Source: Ramlibacter tataouinensis
Lineage (GTDB): Bacteria > Pseudomonadota > Gammaproteobacteria > Burkholderiales > Burkholderiaceae_C
Reading direction: 5' to 3'
Assembly: GCF_027941915.1 (NCBI RefSeq)
Contig: NZ_CP116009.1
Location: forward strand, 620,001 to 684,000
DNA: 64,000 nt
Shown here one piece after another: positions 50,324-61,945 of the stretch (within the stretch, counting starts at the first letter, position 1; every line of letters starts with the position of its first letter). The notes beneath the pieces are model-generated. The model was not told the DNA's origin. It worked only from the letters and a program-made list of their open reading frames with translations, and did not search any database. A program made the position numbers and the translations under genes.

Positions 50324-51276
50324 CGGCTGGGGTTGGCGCCGGTCGCCTTGCGCATCAGGCGGCGCAAGGCGGTGGCGTCGCTGTAGCCCACCGCGGCGGC
50401 GACCTGCTCCACCGACAGGCGGCTTTGCTCCAGCAGCGTGCGCGCGCGGCGCAGGCGCACGCCCTGCAGCAGCGCCAGCGGGCCCTTGCCGGTGGTGCGC
50501 TGGACCCGCCGCGCGAGCGTGCGCTGCGACACGCAGAACTCGCGCGCCAGGGTGGCGATGTCGGGCGGGTTCGGCAGCGCGCCCTCGACCCGCGCGACCA
50601 GCCGGGCGATGAACTCGTCGCCGTTGGCCATCACCTCGGGGATGCGGTAGCTGGCCTGCGCCTGGCGCGCATCGACCAGCAGGAAGCGCGACACCGCGTC
50701 GGCCAGCACCGCGCCGCAGCGCTCGCGCAGCAGGTGCAGCATCAGGTCGGCCTGGGCGAAGGCCGCGCCGCCGGTGGTGACCGGCCCGTCGGCGCAGACC
50801 ATGCGATCGGCCTCGATTCGGCCGGCCGGCGCCAGCCGCTGCAGCAGCGGCGCCAGCCACCAGGAGGTGGTGGCGCGGCGGCCTTCCAGCAGCCCGGCGC
50901 CGTGCAGCAGGAACACCGCCGAACACCCGGCCGCGACCCGGCCGCCGCGCCGCACGTGGGCGGCCAGCGCGGCGGCCAACTGCTGCAGGGCCGGCTCCTG
51001 CAACGCCTGGCGCAGCTGGCCTTCGGTGTGCAGGCCCAGCCCCGGCAGGATCCAGGTGGAGCGATCGCTGCGCGCGCGCAGCGGCAGCCGGGCCGTGTCC
51101 AGCCGCAGGCCCGACAGAAGGCGCACCTCGCCGCCTTCGGGCGAGCACACGCGCCAGCGCGGCACCGGCGCGCCGACGCGCGGCGCCAGCCCGCAGGCGG
51201 CCTGCAGCATGTCCAGCGTGGCGGCGACGCTGCTGCCATAGGCCCCCGGCAGCACGATGACGGTGAAGTCGAACAT
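50290..51276 (-). CDS. GlxA-type AraC-family regulator with DJ-1/PfpI-like domain
   Basis: A 328-residue protein. An N-terminal class I amidotransferase-like fold (FDFTVIVLPGAYGSSVAATL, then VAAGCSAVFLLHGAGLLEGR) is followed by a C-terminal AraC double helix-turn-helix (LAREFCVSQRTLARRVQRTT, then VAAAVGYSDATALRRLMRKA). The ATG at 51276 gives the family start. Such GlxA-like regulators often control catabolic genes for small nitrogenous compounds. It converges with the DLH gene and is divergent from the SDR gene (207 bases between starts), so either could be a target. Confidence 0.87.
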   Translation of the reverse strand: MFDFTVIVLPGAYGSSVAATLDMLQAACGLAPRVGAPVPRWRVCSPEGGEVRLLSGLRLDTARLPLRARSDRSTWILPGLGLHTEGQLRQALQEPALQQLAAALAAHVRRGGRVAAGCSAVFLLHGAGLLEGRRATTSWWLAPLLQRLAPAGRIEADRMVCADGPVTTGGAAFAQADLMLHLLRERCGAVLADAVSRFLLVDARQAQASYRIPEVMANGDEFIARLVARVEGALPNPPDIATLAREFCVSQRTLARRVQRTTGKGPLALLQGVRLRRARTLLEQSRLSVEQVAAAVGYSDATALRRLMRKATGANPSRYRAPAASASG

Positions 51277-51483
51277 GGCAGAAGAAGCCCGATCGGGGAA
51301 AAAGACGCCAGGGGGGCGATTGTGCGGGGCGGCACGCCGCGCGGCAACCCGCCCCGGCGTCACAATCGCCTTCGATGCGGGCCGGGCCTGCGCGCCCGCT
51401 TGGCGAAGTGGCTGGACCGGCACGCGGAACCCAGGCTGCGGCGCAGCCGCGCGAGCACAGCAACGACGACGAGGAAAGACAGC

Positions 51484-52263
51484 ATGAACGACCGACCCGC
51501 CGCCCTCATCACCGGCTCCGCCACCGGTGTCGGCGCCGCGACCGCGCTGCAACTGGCCCAGCGCGGCTGGGACGTGGTGATCAACTACTCGCGCAGCGAA
51601 GCCGAGGCAAACGAGACCGCGCAGGCCTGCCGCGCCGGCGGCGCGGACGTGCTGGTGCTGCAGGGCGACGTGGCCCAGGACGCCGATTGCCGCCGCTTGG
51701 TCGGCGAGGCCGTGGGCCGCTGGGGCCGGCTCGATGCGCTGGTCAACAACGCCGGCACCAGCGTGTTCGGCGAGGCCGCCCGGTGGGACGCGCTGGATGC
51801 CGACGTGTTCCAGCGCATCCTGGGCGTCAACACCATCGGCACCTTCCAGATGGTGCGCGCCGCCGCGCCGCACCTAAAGGCCGCCCGGGGCAGCATCGTC
51901 AACGTGTCCTCGGTGGCCGGTGCGCTGGGGATCGGCTCGTCGGTGCCGTACGTGGCGTCCAAGGGCGCGGTCAATGCGATGACGCTGCACCTGGCGCGCA
52001 CGCTGGCGCCGGAGATCCGCGTCAACGCCGTCTGCCCCGGCCTGATCACCTCGCGCTGGTTCACCCGCGGCATCGGCGAGGAGGCCTACGAGAAGACGCG
52101 CCAGGCCTACGAAGCCCAGGTCCCGCTCGGCCGCGCCTGCACGCCGGAGGATGTGGCCGAGTCCATCGTCTGGCTGGTGACCGGTGCCCGCACGGTGACC
52201 GGCGAGCTGGTCCTGCTGGACAGCGGCGTGCACCTGGGGCGCGACGCGCCGCGGCGCAGCTGA
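51484..52263 (+). CDS. Short-chain dehydrogenase/reductase (SDR, FabG-like)
   Basis: A 259-residue classical SDR. The NAD(P) motif is ALITGSATGVGAATALQLA, the NNAG motif is LDALVNNAGTS, and the catalytic residues are Ser in NVSSVAGALG and Tyr-x3-Lys in VPYVASKGAVNAM. The region RVNAVCPGLITSRWF is typical. It oxidises or reduces an alcohol/ketone with NAD(P)(H), substrate unknown. It lies divergent from the AraC-type regulator and converges with the DUF4153 gene, seven bases away. Confidence 0.9.
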   Translation: MNDRPAALITGSATGVGAATALQLAQRGWDVVINYSRSEAEANETAQACRAGGADVLVLQGDVAQDADCRRLVGEAVGRWGRLDALVNNAGTSVFGEAARWDALDADVFQRILGVNTIGTFQMVRAAAPHLKAARGSIVNVSSVAGALGIGSSVPYVASKGAVNAMTLHLARTLAPEIRVNAVCPGLITSRWFTRGIGEEAYEKTRQAYEAQVPLGRACTPEDVAESIVWLVTGARTVTGELVLLDSGVHLGRDAPRRS

Positions 52264-52269
52264 CGGGCG

Positions 52270-54030
52270 TCAGCGCACCCGCAGGCGGGCCTGGCCGATC
52301 TGCAGGTCGGGCCAGCGCGGCTCGACCCAGCGGGCGCCGCCGCCTTCGATGGCCTGCGTCCACTCGGACAGCGGCAGGTCCTTGCCGACCAGGTCGCCCT
52401 GGCGCCGCCAGCCGGCCGGCTCGAAACCGTACGCGACGGCACGGGCCCCTCTTGCGTCGCGCGCCCACAGCAAGACCGCCTGCGCCGGGGCATCGCCGCG
52501 GGCCGGGATCCACCACAGGACGCATTGGGCGGGGGTGGCGGCACAGGATTTCTCAACCCAGTCGGCCTGCTCGCGCGCGAGCCATTGCAGCAGGGCCGGA
52601 TCGACGCGAGCGCCCTGGGGCAGCACCCGCACCTGCTCGCGCCAGGCGGCCTGCGCGGCGGCGGCATCGGTTCGGGGCGGCTGGTTGCCGGCGGCGCGGG
52701 CCAGGGCAGCCGATGCGCCCTGGCGCACCTCGGCGACGCCGCCGGCGGCCAGCTTCTGCAAGGCCTCGTGCCCGTAGCGGCCACCCTCGCGCGCGAGAAA
52801 CCGGAAGTCGAAGTCGGCCGCTGCGATCACCCCCGACTCCAGCCGCGCCAGCTGGCTGCGCACCGACAGCTTGCGCACATCCGCCAGCGGGCTGAGCAGG
52901 ACGACCAGGCCGGCGGCCAGCACGATGGCGGCGGCAACGTTGGTCGGACCCACCGTGGTCATCCAGCGGCCGCGTGACCTCAGCGAGGCGGCGTAGCCGA
53001 ACGCATAGACCAGGGTCATGGCCGCCACCAGCGCCGCCCAGACCCGGTCGGGCGACCAGCCATGCTGCTGCACGCGCAGCCACAGCGCCCAGCATCCCAG
53101 CACGGCCAGCACCGGCAGCGCCAGCCAGGCCCAGGGAACCAGGCGGGGCAGCGGCGGCGGAAGGCCCGGCGCGGTGCGGCCGTCCTGCCACGCGGCGTTG
53201 AGGAACAGCACCGCCAGCGACGCGAACCAGAACAGGATGGCGGCGGCACTGCGGGTGGCGAACAGCTGCGCCATGCCCATCACGGCGACCCCCAGGACGG
53301 CCACCAGCGCCAGGGCCAGTGCGAGCGGCAGGAACCAGGTGTTGAGCGACAGCCAGGCGCGGCGCAGCGCCACCAGCGCGGAAGCGCGCCGCAGGGCCGC
53401 GGCCAGGCTGACGGCGAAGATCGCCGCAGTGACGATCGTCAGGGTGGCCGGTTCGGCCAGCAGGTCCCAGAGCCAGTGGATGCCGATGGCCCGCAGCAGC
53501 CACGCCGCCGCCCACAGGAGGGTCCAGAAGATCCCGGTCAGCGCGGCTGCCAGCGGCACCACCAGCGCATTGCGCCAGGCGACCTCGAACAGGCGGGCAT
53601 AGACGAAGCGCCGCGTGGCCGGATCGAAGCCGGCGACCAGGGCCACCGCCACGTGGACGAGGACGGTGGTGGCCAGCCATTCGGCGAACCTCGGCACGTT
53701 GCCTGCGCCCGGGGCGACCGTGGCGCCCGCGTGCGCGCCCAGCAAGCCGACCAGCAGCCCCACGGCCAGCGCCGCGGCGCCCCGCCGGAGGCCGGACAGG
53801 AACCCTCCTTCGCCCAGCCACCAGGCGAGCGGCGCCGCCACCACGAACTGCAGCAACGCCTGGTGCAGGGCCGGCTCGTTGGCACCCCAGCCCGCGGCGG
53901 AGACATGGAGCGCCCGCAGCGCCACGCCCTGCACCGAGCCCAGCACCAGCGCGGCCAGCAGGCTGTTGCCTGGATCCTGGACCGCGGAGCCGCGGCCTTC
54001 CGGCGATTCGCGCGAACCTTGATGTTGCAT
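52270..54030 (-). CDS. DUF4153 domain membrane protein
   Basis: A 586-residue protein. The ATG at 54030 is preceded by GGAGGAGGGG, which decides the start. About ten transmembrane helices fill the first 390 residues (for example LFEVAWRNALVVPLAAAL and VGPTNVAAAIVLAAGLVVLL). A soluble C-terminal domain follows that starts at LARLESGVIAAADFDFRFL and ends LQIGQARLRVR. This matches DUF4153 membrane proteins of unknown function. The Cys-containing stretch KSCAATPAQCVLWW may form a disulfide outside the membrane. Confidence 0.85.
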   Translation of the reverse strand: MQHQGSRESPEGRGSAVQDPGNSLLAALVLGSVQGVALRALHVSAAGWGANEPALHQALLQFVVAAPLAWWLGEGGFLSGLRRGAAALAVGLLVGLLGAHAGATVAPGAGNVPRFAEWLATTVLVHVAVALVAGFDPATRRFVYARLFEVAWRNALVVPLAAALTGIFWTLLWAAAWLLRAIGIHWLWDLLAEPATLTIVTAAIFAVSLAAALRRASALVALRRAWLSLNTWFLPLALALALVAVLGVAVMGMAQLFATRSAAAILFWFASLAVLFLNAAWQDGRTAPGLPPPLPRLVPWAWLALPVLAVLGCWALWLRVQQHGWSPDRVWAALVAAMTLVYAFGYAASLRSRGRWMTTVGPTNVAAAIVLAAGLVVLLSPLADVRKLSVRSQLARLESGVIAAADFDFRFLAREGGRYGHEALQKLAAGGVAEVRQGASAALARAAGNQPPRTDAAAAQAAWREQVRVLPQGARVDPALLQWLAREQADWVEKSCAATPAQCVLWWIPARGDAPAQAVLLWARDARGARAVAYGFEPAGWRRQGDLVGKDLPLSEWTQAIEGGGARWVEPRWPDLQIGQARLRVR

Positions 54031-54105
54031 GCCTGCCCCTCCTCCTCGATTGCTTATCCGAGCGCCCGCCTCTGGCAGCGCCTGCCCGCACAATCATGCA
54101 CCCGC

Positions 54106-54996
54106 ATGCACGCCCGCCACTTCCTCCAGCTCCTGCTGCTGTCCGCCGTCTGGGGGGCGTCCTTTCCCCTGATCCGCATCGCTGCACCCGCCTTCGGCCC
54201 CTGGCCGATGGCGTGCCTGCGCTGCGCGCTGGCCGCGGTGGTGCTGGCGCTGCTGATGCGGGTGATGGGGCTGCGCTGGCCCGATCGCGCGCACTGGCGC
54301 GCGCTCGCGGTGCTGAGCACGCTGACGGTGGCGGCCCCCTTCGTGCTGTTCAACTGGGCCGGGCTGGTGATCCCGGCCGGCTACTCGGCCCTGCTCAATG
54401 CGACGGCGCCGCTGTTCGGCGTGGTGGCCGGCGCGGCCTTCGGCGACGAGCGCCTGACCGGGCGCAAGCTGGCCGGCTGCGCCGTGGGCCTGGGGGGCGT
54501 CGCGCTGCTGGTGCAACTGGGGCCGGTGCAGGTCGACCTGCCCGTGCTGCTGGCGGTGCTGGCCTGCGTGGCGGCTTCGGCCAGCTATGGCTTCGGCGCG
54601 ATCCTGATGAAGCGGGCGAGCCTGCTGCACGACCCGCTGCCCGCGTCGGCCGCGGTCCACGTCGCCGGCGCGCTGCTGTTGCTGCTGCCGGCCGGCGCGG
54701 CAGCCCCCAATGTGCGCATCACGCCCGGCGCCGTCGCGGCGCTGGCGGTGCTCGGCATCTTCACGTCCGGCTTCATGTACTGGATCAGCATGCGGCTGAT
54801 GCGCGAGATCCCGGCCAGCGCCGCGACCTCGTCGGCCTTCATGATCCCGATGTTCGGCGTGTCCTGGGGCGCCCTGTTCCTGGGCGAGCCGGTCACCGCC
54901 GGCATGCTGCCGGGCGTGGCCCTGGTGCTGCTGGCGTGCGCGCTGGTGACGGGCTTCAACCCTTTCGGCCGGGCCCGGGCCGGCCGAACAGCCTGA
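54106..54996 (+). CDS. EamA/DMT-family transporter
   Basis: A 296-residue drug/metabolite transporter with ten helices in two EamA repeats: LLLLSAVWGASFPLIRIAA begins the first, VLACVAASASYGFGAILMKR the second. The protein ends GFNPFGRARAGRTA. Substrates of EamA proteins are usually small metabolites or amino acids and cannot be told here. The ATG at 54106 is used; another ATG ten bases upstream is out of frame. It is divergent from DUF4153 with 75 bases between starts. Confidence 0.9.
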   Translation: MHARHFLQLLLLSAVWGASFPLIRIAAPAFGPWPMACLRCALAAVVLALLMRVMGLRWPDRAHWRALAVLSTLTVAAPFVLFNWAGLVIPAGYSALLNATAPLFGVVAGAAFGDERLTGRKLAGCAVGLGGVALLVQLGPVQVDLPVLLAVLACVAASASYGFGAILMKRASLLHDPLPASAAVHVAGALLLLLPAGAAAPNVRITPGAVAALAVLGIFTSGFMYWISMRLMREIPASAATSSAFMIPMFGVSWGALFLGEPVTAGMLPGVALVLLACALVTGFNPFGRARAGRTA

Positions 54997-55066
54997 CACC
55001 GAAAGTTCCACCGGCCAGCTGCGGAAGAGCCCGCATTACGACTTCGGTTCCTAGAATGGCCGGACA

Positions 55067-57100
55067 ATGTCCAAACCCGACCGGCCCGATCCCGAACCCG
55101 ACAGGACGCCCGCCGCCGCGCGGCGTGGGCGGCTCGAGAGCGCCACCCTCGACGCCGCCGAAATGGCGGCCCAGCAGCGCCTGCACGAGTTCGCCGACCT
55201 CACGCCCGGCATGCTGTGGGTCGCCGGGCCCGACGGCGCCTGCACCTTCGTCTCGCGCGGCTGGGTCGAATTCACCGGCCAGTCCCAGCGGGACGCCCTG
55301 GGCTTCGGCTGGCTGGAGAAGGTCCACCCCGACGATCGCAGCCGCGCCGACGCCGCGTTCCGCCAGGCCAACGAGCGCCAGGCCGCGATCGCCCTGGAGC
55401 ACCGGATGTGCCGGGCCGACGGCGCCTGGCGCTGGGTGATCGACGCCGGCCGGCCGCGCTGGGGCCCGCACGGCGAGTTCCTCGGCTTCGTCGGCTCGGT
55501 CACGGACATCCACGACCGCCGCACGGCCGAGGATGCCCTGCGCGACAGCGAAGAGCGCTACCGGGCCTTCGTGGCCAACAGCAGCGAAGGCATCTGGCGC
55601 ATGGAGTTCCAGCCCCCGGTGGACACCCGGCTGCCGGTGGACGAGCAGGTCGAGGCCTTCCTGCGCAGCGGCCGCTTCGCCGAGTGCAACGAGGCGTTCG
55701 TGCGGATGTACGGGCTGGACTCGCCGGACCAGGTGATCGGCCACGGCCTGGAGCTGATGATGGATCCGGCCGGGCCGCAGGTGCGCGAGTACGTGCGGTC
55801 GCTGGTGCAGACCGGCTACCGGGCCGGCGAAGTCGAATCGCAGGAGCGCGGCCGCGACGGCCGACCGCTCTGGTTCGCCAACAACCTGTCGGGCGTGATC
55901 GAGAACGGCCTGCTGCTGCGCGCCTGGGGCACCCAGCGCGACATCACCCTGCGCAAGCAGGCCGAAGCGGCGCTGGTCGAAGCCGACCGGCGCAAGGACG
56001 AGTTCCTCGCGACGCTGGCGCACGAGCTGCGCAACCCGCTGGCGCCGATCCGCGCCTCGGCCGAGCTGCTGCGCATGAGCGGGCAGCACGACGAGCGGCT
56101 GGCCCGCCATGCCGAGGTCATCGGCCGCCAGGTGGCGCACCTGGCCCGGATGATCGACGACCTGATGGACGCCAGCCGCATCAGCCGCGGCAAGCTGGAA
56201 CTGCGGCTGGCCCCGGTGGTGCTGCAGGACGTGGTGCGCTCGGCGCTGGAGAACGTGAAGACCGAGCTGCAGGCCGGCCGCCATCCGCTCCAGTTGTCCC
56301 TGCCCGACGAGCCGGTGCGCATGGTCGGCGACGAGGTCCGGCTGGTCCAGGTGGTGCAGAACCTGCTGACCAACGCGACCCGCTATTCCGCCGCCGAGCG
56401 GCCCATCGCGGTCAGCCTGGAGACCGAGGACGGGCATGCGGTGCTGCGGGTGCGCGACCAGGGCATCGGCATCGCGGCCGACCAGATTCCGCGCCTGTTC
56501 GAGCTGTTCTACCAGGGCGGCAGCGAGTCGGACCGGGCCACCGGCGGGCTCGGCATCGGGCTGCCCCTGGTGCAACTGCTGGCCGGGCTGCACCATGGCT
56601 CGGTCGAGGTCTACAGCCCGGGGCTGGGCCAGGGCAGCGAGTTCCTGGTGCGGCTGCCCCTGCCGGCCGGGCCGGTCGAGGCCCCGGACCGCTCCGGCGG
56701 GCAGCGGCTGGCCGCGGCGCCGCGGCGGCGCGTGCTGGTGGTGGACGACAACCGCGATGCGGCCGACATGCTGGCCGAGGTGCTGCGCGTGCTGGGCGAG
56801 GAGGTCTGCACCGCCTACGACGGGGTCGAGGGCCTGGCCCGGGCCGAGGCCTGGCGCCCGGAGGTCGTGATCCTGGACCTGGGCATGCCGCGGCTGGACG
56901 GCTACGGCGCCTGCCGCGCCCTGCGCGCCAGCGAATGGGGCCGCGACATGGTGGTGCTGGCGCTGTCCGGCTGGGGCCAGCCGGCCGACCTGGAGCGCGG
57001 CGCCGCGGCGGGCTTCGACGGCCACCTGGTCAAGCCGGTGGCGCCCGACATCCTGGTGCGCAAGATCGAGGAGCTGATGGCGGCGCGGCACCCGGCCTGA
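55067..57100 (+). CDS. PAS-PAS hybrid histidine kinase with C-terminal receiver
   Basis: A 677-residue cytoplasmic sensor. PAS 1 spans about residues 25-150 ([20 protein letters not shown], then [12 protein letters not shown]). PAS 2 spans about 155-300 with an inserted loop ([14 protein letters not shown], then [14 protein letters not shown]). The kinase domain has H319 in [15 protein letters not shown], the ATPase motifs [17 protein letters not shown] and [13 protein letters not shown]. The receiver has D604 in [12 protein letters not shown]. No membrane helix is present, so it senses an internal cue. No response regulator with a DNA-binding domain is adjacent. Similar to CheBR-linked and other PAS hybrid kinases; role unknown. 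Confidence 0.9.
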   Translation: MSKPDRPDPEPDRTPAAARRGRLESATLDAAEMAAQQRLHEFADLTPGMLWVAGPDGACTFVSRGWVEFTGQSQRDALGFGWLEKVHPDDRSRADAAFRQANERQAAIALEHRMCRADGAWRWVIDAGRPRWGPHGEFLGFVGSVTDIHDRRTAEDALRDSEERYRAFVANSSEGIWRMEFQPPVDTRLPVDEQVEAFLRSGRFAECNEAFVRMYGLDSPDQVIGHGLELMMDPAGPQVREYVRSLVQTGYRAGEVESQERGRDGRPLWFANNLSGVIENGLLLRAWGTQRDITLRKQAEAALVEADRRKDEFLATLAHELRNPLAPIRASAELLRMSGQHDERLARHAEVIGRQVAHLARMIDDLMDASRISRGKLELRLAPVVLQDVVRSALENVKTELQAGRHPLQLSLPDEPVRMVGDEVRLVQVVQNLLTNATRYSAAERPIAVSLETEDGHAVLRVRDQGIGIAADQIPRLFELFYQGGSESDRATGGLGIGLPLVQLLAGLHHGSVEVYSPGLGQGSEFLVRLPLPAGPVEAPDRSGGQRLAAAPRRRVLVVDDNRDAADMLAEVLRVLGEEVCTAYDGVEGLARAEAWRPEVVILDLGMPRLDGYGACRALRASEWGRDMVVLALSGWGQPADLERGAAAGFDGHLVKPVAPDILVRKIEELMAARHPA

Positions 57101-57147
57101 TCCGCGCGGAGAGCCGATCGGCTTCGACGGCGATCGCGCGTTCCCGT

Positions 57148-57782
57148 TCAGCGCAAGGCGGCCGCCTCGCGCGCCAGGCGCGTGATGCGCTCCCAGTCGC
57201 CGGCCTTCACCGCGTCGGCCGGCGTCAGCCAGGAGCCGCCGACGCAAGCAACGTTGGGCAGCGCCAGGAACTCGGGCGCGTTCGCCGCCGTGATGCCGCC
57301 GGTGGGGCAGAACCGGATGTCATGGAACGGCCCGGCCAGCGCCTTGAGCATGGCCACGCCGCCGGCCGGCACCGCCGGGAAGAACTTCAGCTCGGTGAAG
57401 CCGCCTTCCTGCGCCTGCAGGATCTCGCTGCCGGTGGACACCCCGGGCAGCAGCGGCAGGCCCAGCTCGCCGCAGGCCTGGCCGATCGCCGGCGTGTAGC
57501 CGGGGCTGACGGCAAAGCGCGCACCGGCCGCCGCCGCGGCACGCGCATCGGCCGCGCTGCGGACCGTGCCGGCGCCCGGCACCGCGGCCGGCACTTCGGC
57601 CGCGATCGCCTCGATGCAGGCCAGCGCCGCCGGCGTGCGCAGCGTCACTTCCAGCATGCGGATCCCGCCGCCGACCAGCGCGCGCGCCAGCGGCACCGCC
57701 TGCGCGACGTCGTCCAGCACGATCACCGGGATCACCGCGGCGTCGCGCATCACGTCCAGCGGCGTCAGCAGCCCGGCCGGTT

Positions 57783-57792
<10 letters not shown>
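57148..57792 (-). CDS. eda: 2-keto-3-deoxy-6-phosphogluconate aldolase (KDPG aldolase)
   Basis: A 214-residue TIM-barrel class I aldolase. The key segments are [36 protein letters not shown], the Schiff-base lysine in [13 protein letters not shown], and [17 protein letters not shown] at the phosphate site. It splits KDPG to pyruvate and glyceraldehyde-3-phosphate, the last step of the Entner-Doudoroff pathway. It overlaps the end of edd by ten bases, so the pair is translationally linked. Confidence 0.96.
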
Positions 57793-59624
<1,832 letters not shown>

Positions 59625-59745
59625 GGGGATACGGGAAGCTGGGGAGAGGGAGCGGACCATCCTACCCGCAAGCCATGCCCCGGCAGGCGGGGCGGTGACG
59701 ATGCCGTTACGAATGCCGCCCGTGCCCGCGCTACAGTGGCGCCCC

Positions 59746-60330
59746 ATGAGCCTGCTGCCCGACCCGGTGCGCGATCCAGCCCCGATGCTGGCGCAGGTGC
59801 TGGCCGACTGGGGCGGCCGCGAGGACCTGTGGATCTTCGGCTACGGCTCGCTGATCTGGAACCCCGAGTTCGACTTCGCCGAGCGGCGCCCGGCGCGCGT
59901 GCTGGGCTGGCACCGCGCGCTGAAGATGTGGAGCCGGGTCAACCGCGGCACGCCGGAGAACCCCGGCCTGGTGTTCGGCCTGCTGCGCGGCGGCAGTTGC
60001 CAGGGCGTGGTGTTCCGCATCCCGCGCGACACCGGCCCGGCCGTCATGACCGAGCTGTGGGCGCGCGAGATGCCCACCGGCGTCTACGACCCGCGCTGGC
60101 TGGCCTGCCGCACGCCCGATGGCGTGGTCAGCGCGCTGGCGTTCACGCTGTCGAAGAAGAGCCCCAACCACACCGGCGAGTTGACCGAAGAGCAGTACCG
60201 CCGCATCTTCAGCATCGCCAGCGGCCGCTACGGCACCACCCTCGACTACGCCGCCCGCACCCTGGAAGAACTGCGCCGCCACAACATCCGCGACCGCCAC
60301 CTGGAGCGGCTGCTGAAGCTGATCGAATAG
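59746..60330 (+). CDS. chaC: ChaC-like gamma-glutamylcyclotransferase
   Basis: A 194-residue protein with the ChaC substrate-site motif [16 protein letters not shown] near the N-terminus. It continues with [34 protein letters not shown] and a catalytic Glu region near [10 protein letters not shown]. ChaC enzymes cleave glutathione to 5-oxoproline and Cys-Gly. Length is normal for the family. It is divergent from edd with 121 bases between starts and followed by repeats. Confidence 0.88.
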   Translation: MSLLPDPVRDPAPMLAQVLADWGGREDLWIFGYGSLIWNPEFDFAERRPARVLGWHRALKMWSRVNRGTPENPGLVFGLLRGGSCQGVVFRIPRDTGPAVMTELWAREMPTGVYDPRWLACRTPDGVVSALAFTLSKKSPNHTGELTEEQYRRIFSIASGRYGTTLDYAARTLEELRRHNIRDRHLERLLKLIE

Positions 60331-60345
60331 CGCCGCCATTCCGCG

Positions 60346-60390
60346 GGCGCATTGCTCTGGATCCTCCGCCTGCGCGGAGGATGACGCCCA
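60346..60390. repeat. Dispersed hairpin repeat, copy 4
   Basis: A perfect 9-base stem, ATCCTCCGC (60361-60369) with its complement at 60374-60382 and a 4-base loop CTGC, is flanked by GGGCGCATTGCTCTGG and GACGCCCAGG. It shares the TCCTCCGCCTGCGCG core and flanks with the degenerate copy at 37236-37275 and the stem design with 12241 and 24148. Confidence 0.7.
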
Positions 60391-60391
60391 G

Positions 60392-60468
60392 GAATTGGGG
60401 TCAGATACGAATTTCCGACCCGCTTGGGACCAAGAATTGGGGTCAGGTACGAATTTCGGGCCCGCTTG
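60392..60468 (+). repeat. Two direct copies of a GGGGTCAG repeat
   Basis: Two 35-base copies (60392-60426 and 60434-60468), each starting GAATTGGGGTCAG and ending CCCGCTTG, differ at three positions. They share the GGGGTCAGA core with the palindromic element at 2549-2605. They lie 48 bases before the Crp/Fnr gene and could affect its transcription. Together with hairpin copy 4 they fill the 185-base gap after chaC. Confidence 0.75.
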
Positions 60469-60515
60469 ATGGCCCACAAGCCGGGGGCTGGCGTGCTGCG
60501 GCACCATGGCGGCCG

Positions 60516-61184
60516 ATGCAGACCTCTTCCCCGCCCGGCCATCCGCCGGACATCGTGGCGCTCTACCCGGCGCTGGCCAACGTCCTCTCCGGGCAAGGGC
60601 TGCCCGCGGGCGCGGCGCTGCTCACCGTGCCGGCCGGCACGACGATGTTCAACGAGCAGGAACCCTGCAAGGGTTTTCCGCTGGTGCTGCAGGGTGAGGT
60701 GCGCGTGGCCCGCCGCTCGGGCGACGGCCGCGAGATGGAGCTGTACCGCGTCGGCCCCGGCGAGCTGTGCCTTGTCTCCAGCACCTGCCTGTTCCGTTCG
60801 CAGCCGCTGATGGCGCACGGCGTGGCGACGCGGCCAACCACCGTGCTGCTGGTCGAGGCGCCGACCTTCCGCCGGTGGCTGGACGAGCCGGTGTTCCGCG
60901 ACAGCGTGCTGGGCCTGTTCGCCCAGCGCATGGCCGACCTCACGGCGCTGGTCGACGCGATCGCGTTCCACAAGCTCGATCGCCGGCTCGCGGCCGCCCT
61001 GCTCGGCCACGGCCAGGAACTCGCGGTGACGCACCAGGCGCTGGCCGACCGGCTGGGCACCGTGCGCGAGATCGTCACCCGCCTGCTGCGCCGCTTCGAG
61101 CGCGAAGGCTGGATCGAAGGCGCGCGCGAACGCATCCGCATCCTCGACAGCGCGGCGCTGCGCCGGCAGGCGCAGGGTTTGTAA
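60516..61184 (+). CDS. Crp/Fnr-family transcriptional regulator without an FNR Fe-S site
   Basis: A 222-residue protein with an N-terminal cyclic-nucleotide-binding-type beta barrel (VPAGTTMFNEQEPCKGFPLV) and a C-terminal winged helix (LAVTHQALADRLGTVREIVT, then RLLRRFEREGWIEG). It has no cysteines in the first 50 residues, so it lacks the FNR-type cluster; C51, C85 and C91 are internal. The recognition helix carries R-E-x-x-T-R rather than the E-x-x-S-R of FNR. It could read a variant box, or respond to haem/NO as Dnr does; neither is shown. It is followed by DUF2892 and OsmC genes on the same strand. Confidence 0.88.
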   Translation: MQTSSPPGHPPDIVALYPALANVLSGQGLPAGAALLTVPAGTTMFNEQEPCKGFPLVLQGEVRVARRSGDGREMELYRVGPGELCLVSSTCLFRSQPLMAHGVATRPTTVLLVEAPTFRRWLDEPVFRDSVLGLFAQRMADLTALVDAIAFHKLDRRLAAALLGHGQELAVTHQALADRLGTVREIVTRLLRRFEREGWIEGARERIRILDSAALRRQAQGL

Positions 61185-61254
61185 CCCAGGTCACCGACGG
61201 GCAGCCGCGCCGGCGTTCCAATACGCCATCGGCAACACGAAGAGGAGTTCGACC

Positions 61255-61452
61255 ATGAAGACCAACCTGGGCGGCCTGGACCGCGGCCTTCGCATCGCCG
61301 CCGGCGGGGTGCTGATCGCCCTGGCCGCGACCGGCACCGTGGGCTGGTGGGGCTGGCTGGGCGTCGTTCCGCTGGCCACCGGCCTGCTGGGCTGGTGCCT
61401 GCCCTACCAGTTGCTGGGCATCAACACCTGCCCGATGCACCGCAAGAGCTGA
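61255..61452 (+). CDS. DUF2892 (YgaP-like) two-helix membrane protein
   Basis: A 65-residue protein: MKTNLGGLDRGLRIAAGG, two helices (about 14-30 and 32-51) and the conserved end LLGWCLPYQLLGINTCPMHR. This is the DUF2892/YgaP transmembrane domain, in which the cysteine near the C-terminus is conserved. It follows the Crp/Fnr gene by 70 bases and is probably co-transcribed. YgaP-type proteins handle sulfur or NO-derived S-nitrosation in some bacteria, but the rhodanese part is absent here. Confidence 0.88.
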   Translation: MKTNLGGLDRGLRIAAGGVLIALAATGTVGWWGWLGVVPLATGLLGWCLPYQLLGINTCPMHRKS

Positions 61453-61462
61453 AGGAGCGGCC

Positions 61463-61900
61463 ATGCATCCCTATCCGCACCGCTACAGCGTCCATGCCGG
61501 GGGCGGCACCGAAGGCCCGGTCCGGCTCGGGTCGGCCGGACTGCCGGCGCTGGAGAGCACCCCGCCGCCGCAATTCGACGGCCCGCCCGGCTACTGGTCG
61601 CCCGAGACGCTGCTGCTGGCGGCGGCGGCCGACTGCTACCTGCTGTCGTTCCGCGCCGTCGCCCGCGCGTCGAAGCTCGCGTGGGATGACCTGCAGCTCG
61701 ATGTGGAAGGCGTGCTCGACCGCGTCGACGGCGTCACCCGGTTCACCGAACTGCGCTTCGAGCCCGTCCTGCGCATCCCCGGCCCCGAGCAGGAGCACCT
61801 GGCGCAGACCGTGCTGGAGAAGGCCAAGAAGGTCTGCCTGATCACCAACTCGCTGAATGCGACCAGCGAGCTGAAGGCGACGGTGGTGGTGGGGCGCTGA
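61463..61900 (+). CDS. OsmC/Ohr-family protein
   Basis: A 145-residue OsmC-fold protein: HPYPHRYSVHAGGGTEGPVR, then the two reactive cysteines in AAAADCYLLSFRAVAR and KAKKVCLITNSLNAT. Such proteins reduce organic hydroperoxides with thiols. It starts 10 bases after the DUF2892 gene, so Crp/Fnr-DUF2892-OsmC form a small stress-response run. Confidence 0.9.
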   Translation: MHPYPHRYSVHAGGGTEGPVRLGSAGLPALESTPPPQFDGPPGYWSPETLLLAAAADCYLLSFRAVARASKLAWDDLQLDVEGVLDRVDGVTRFTELRFEPVLRIPGPEQEHLAQTVLEKAKKVCLITNSLNATSELKATVVVGR

Positions 61901-61945
61901 CGCCGGCCGCCCCGCGTCCCGAGGGGACCGCCAGCGGCCACGGCT

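Noticed and set aside
60516..61184. Calling the Crp/Fnr protein FNR itself
   Set aside because: It lacks the N-terminal cysteine cluster and has a different recognition-helix pattern.
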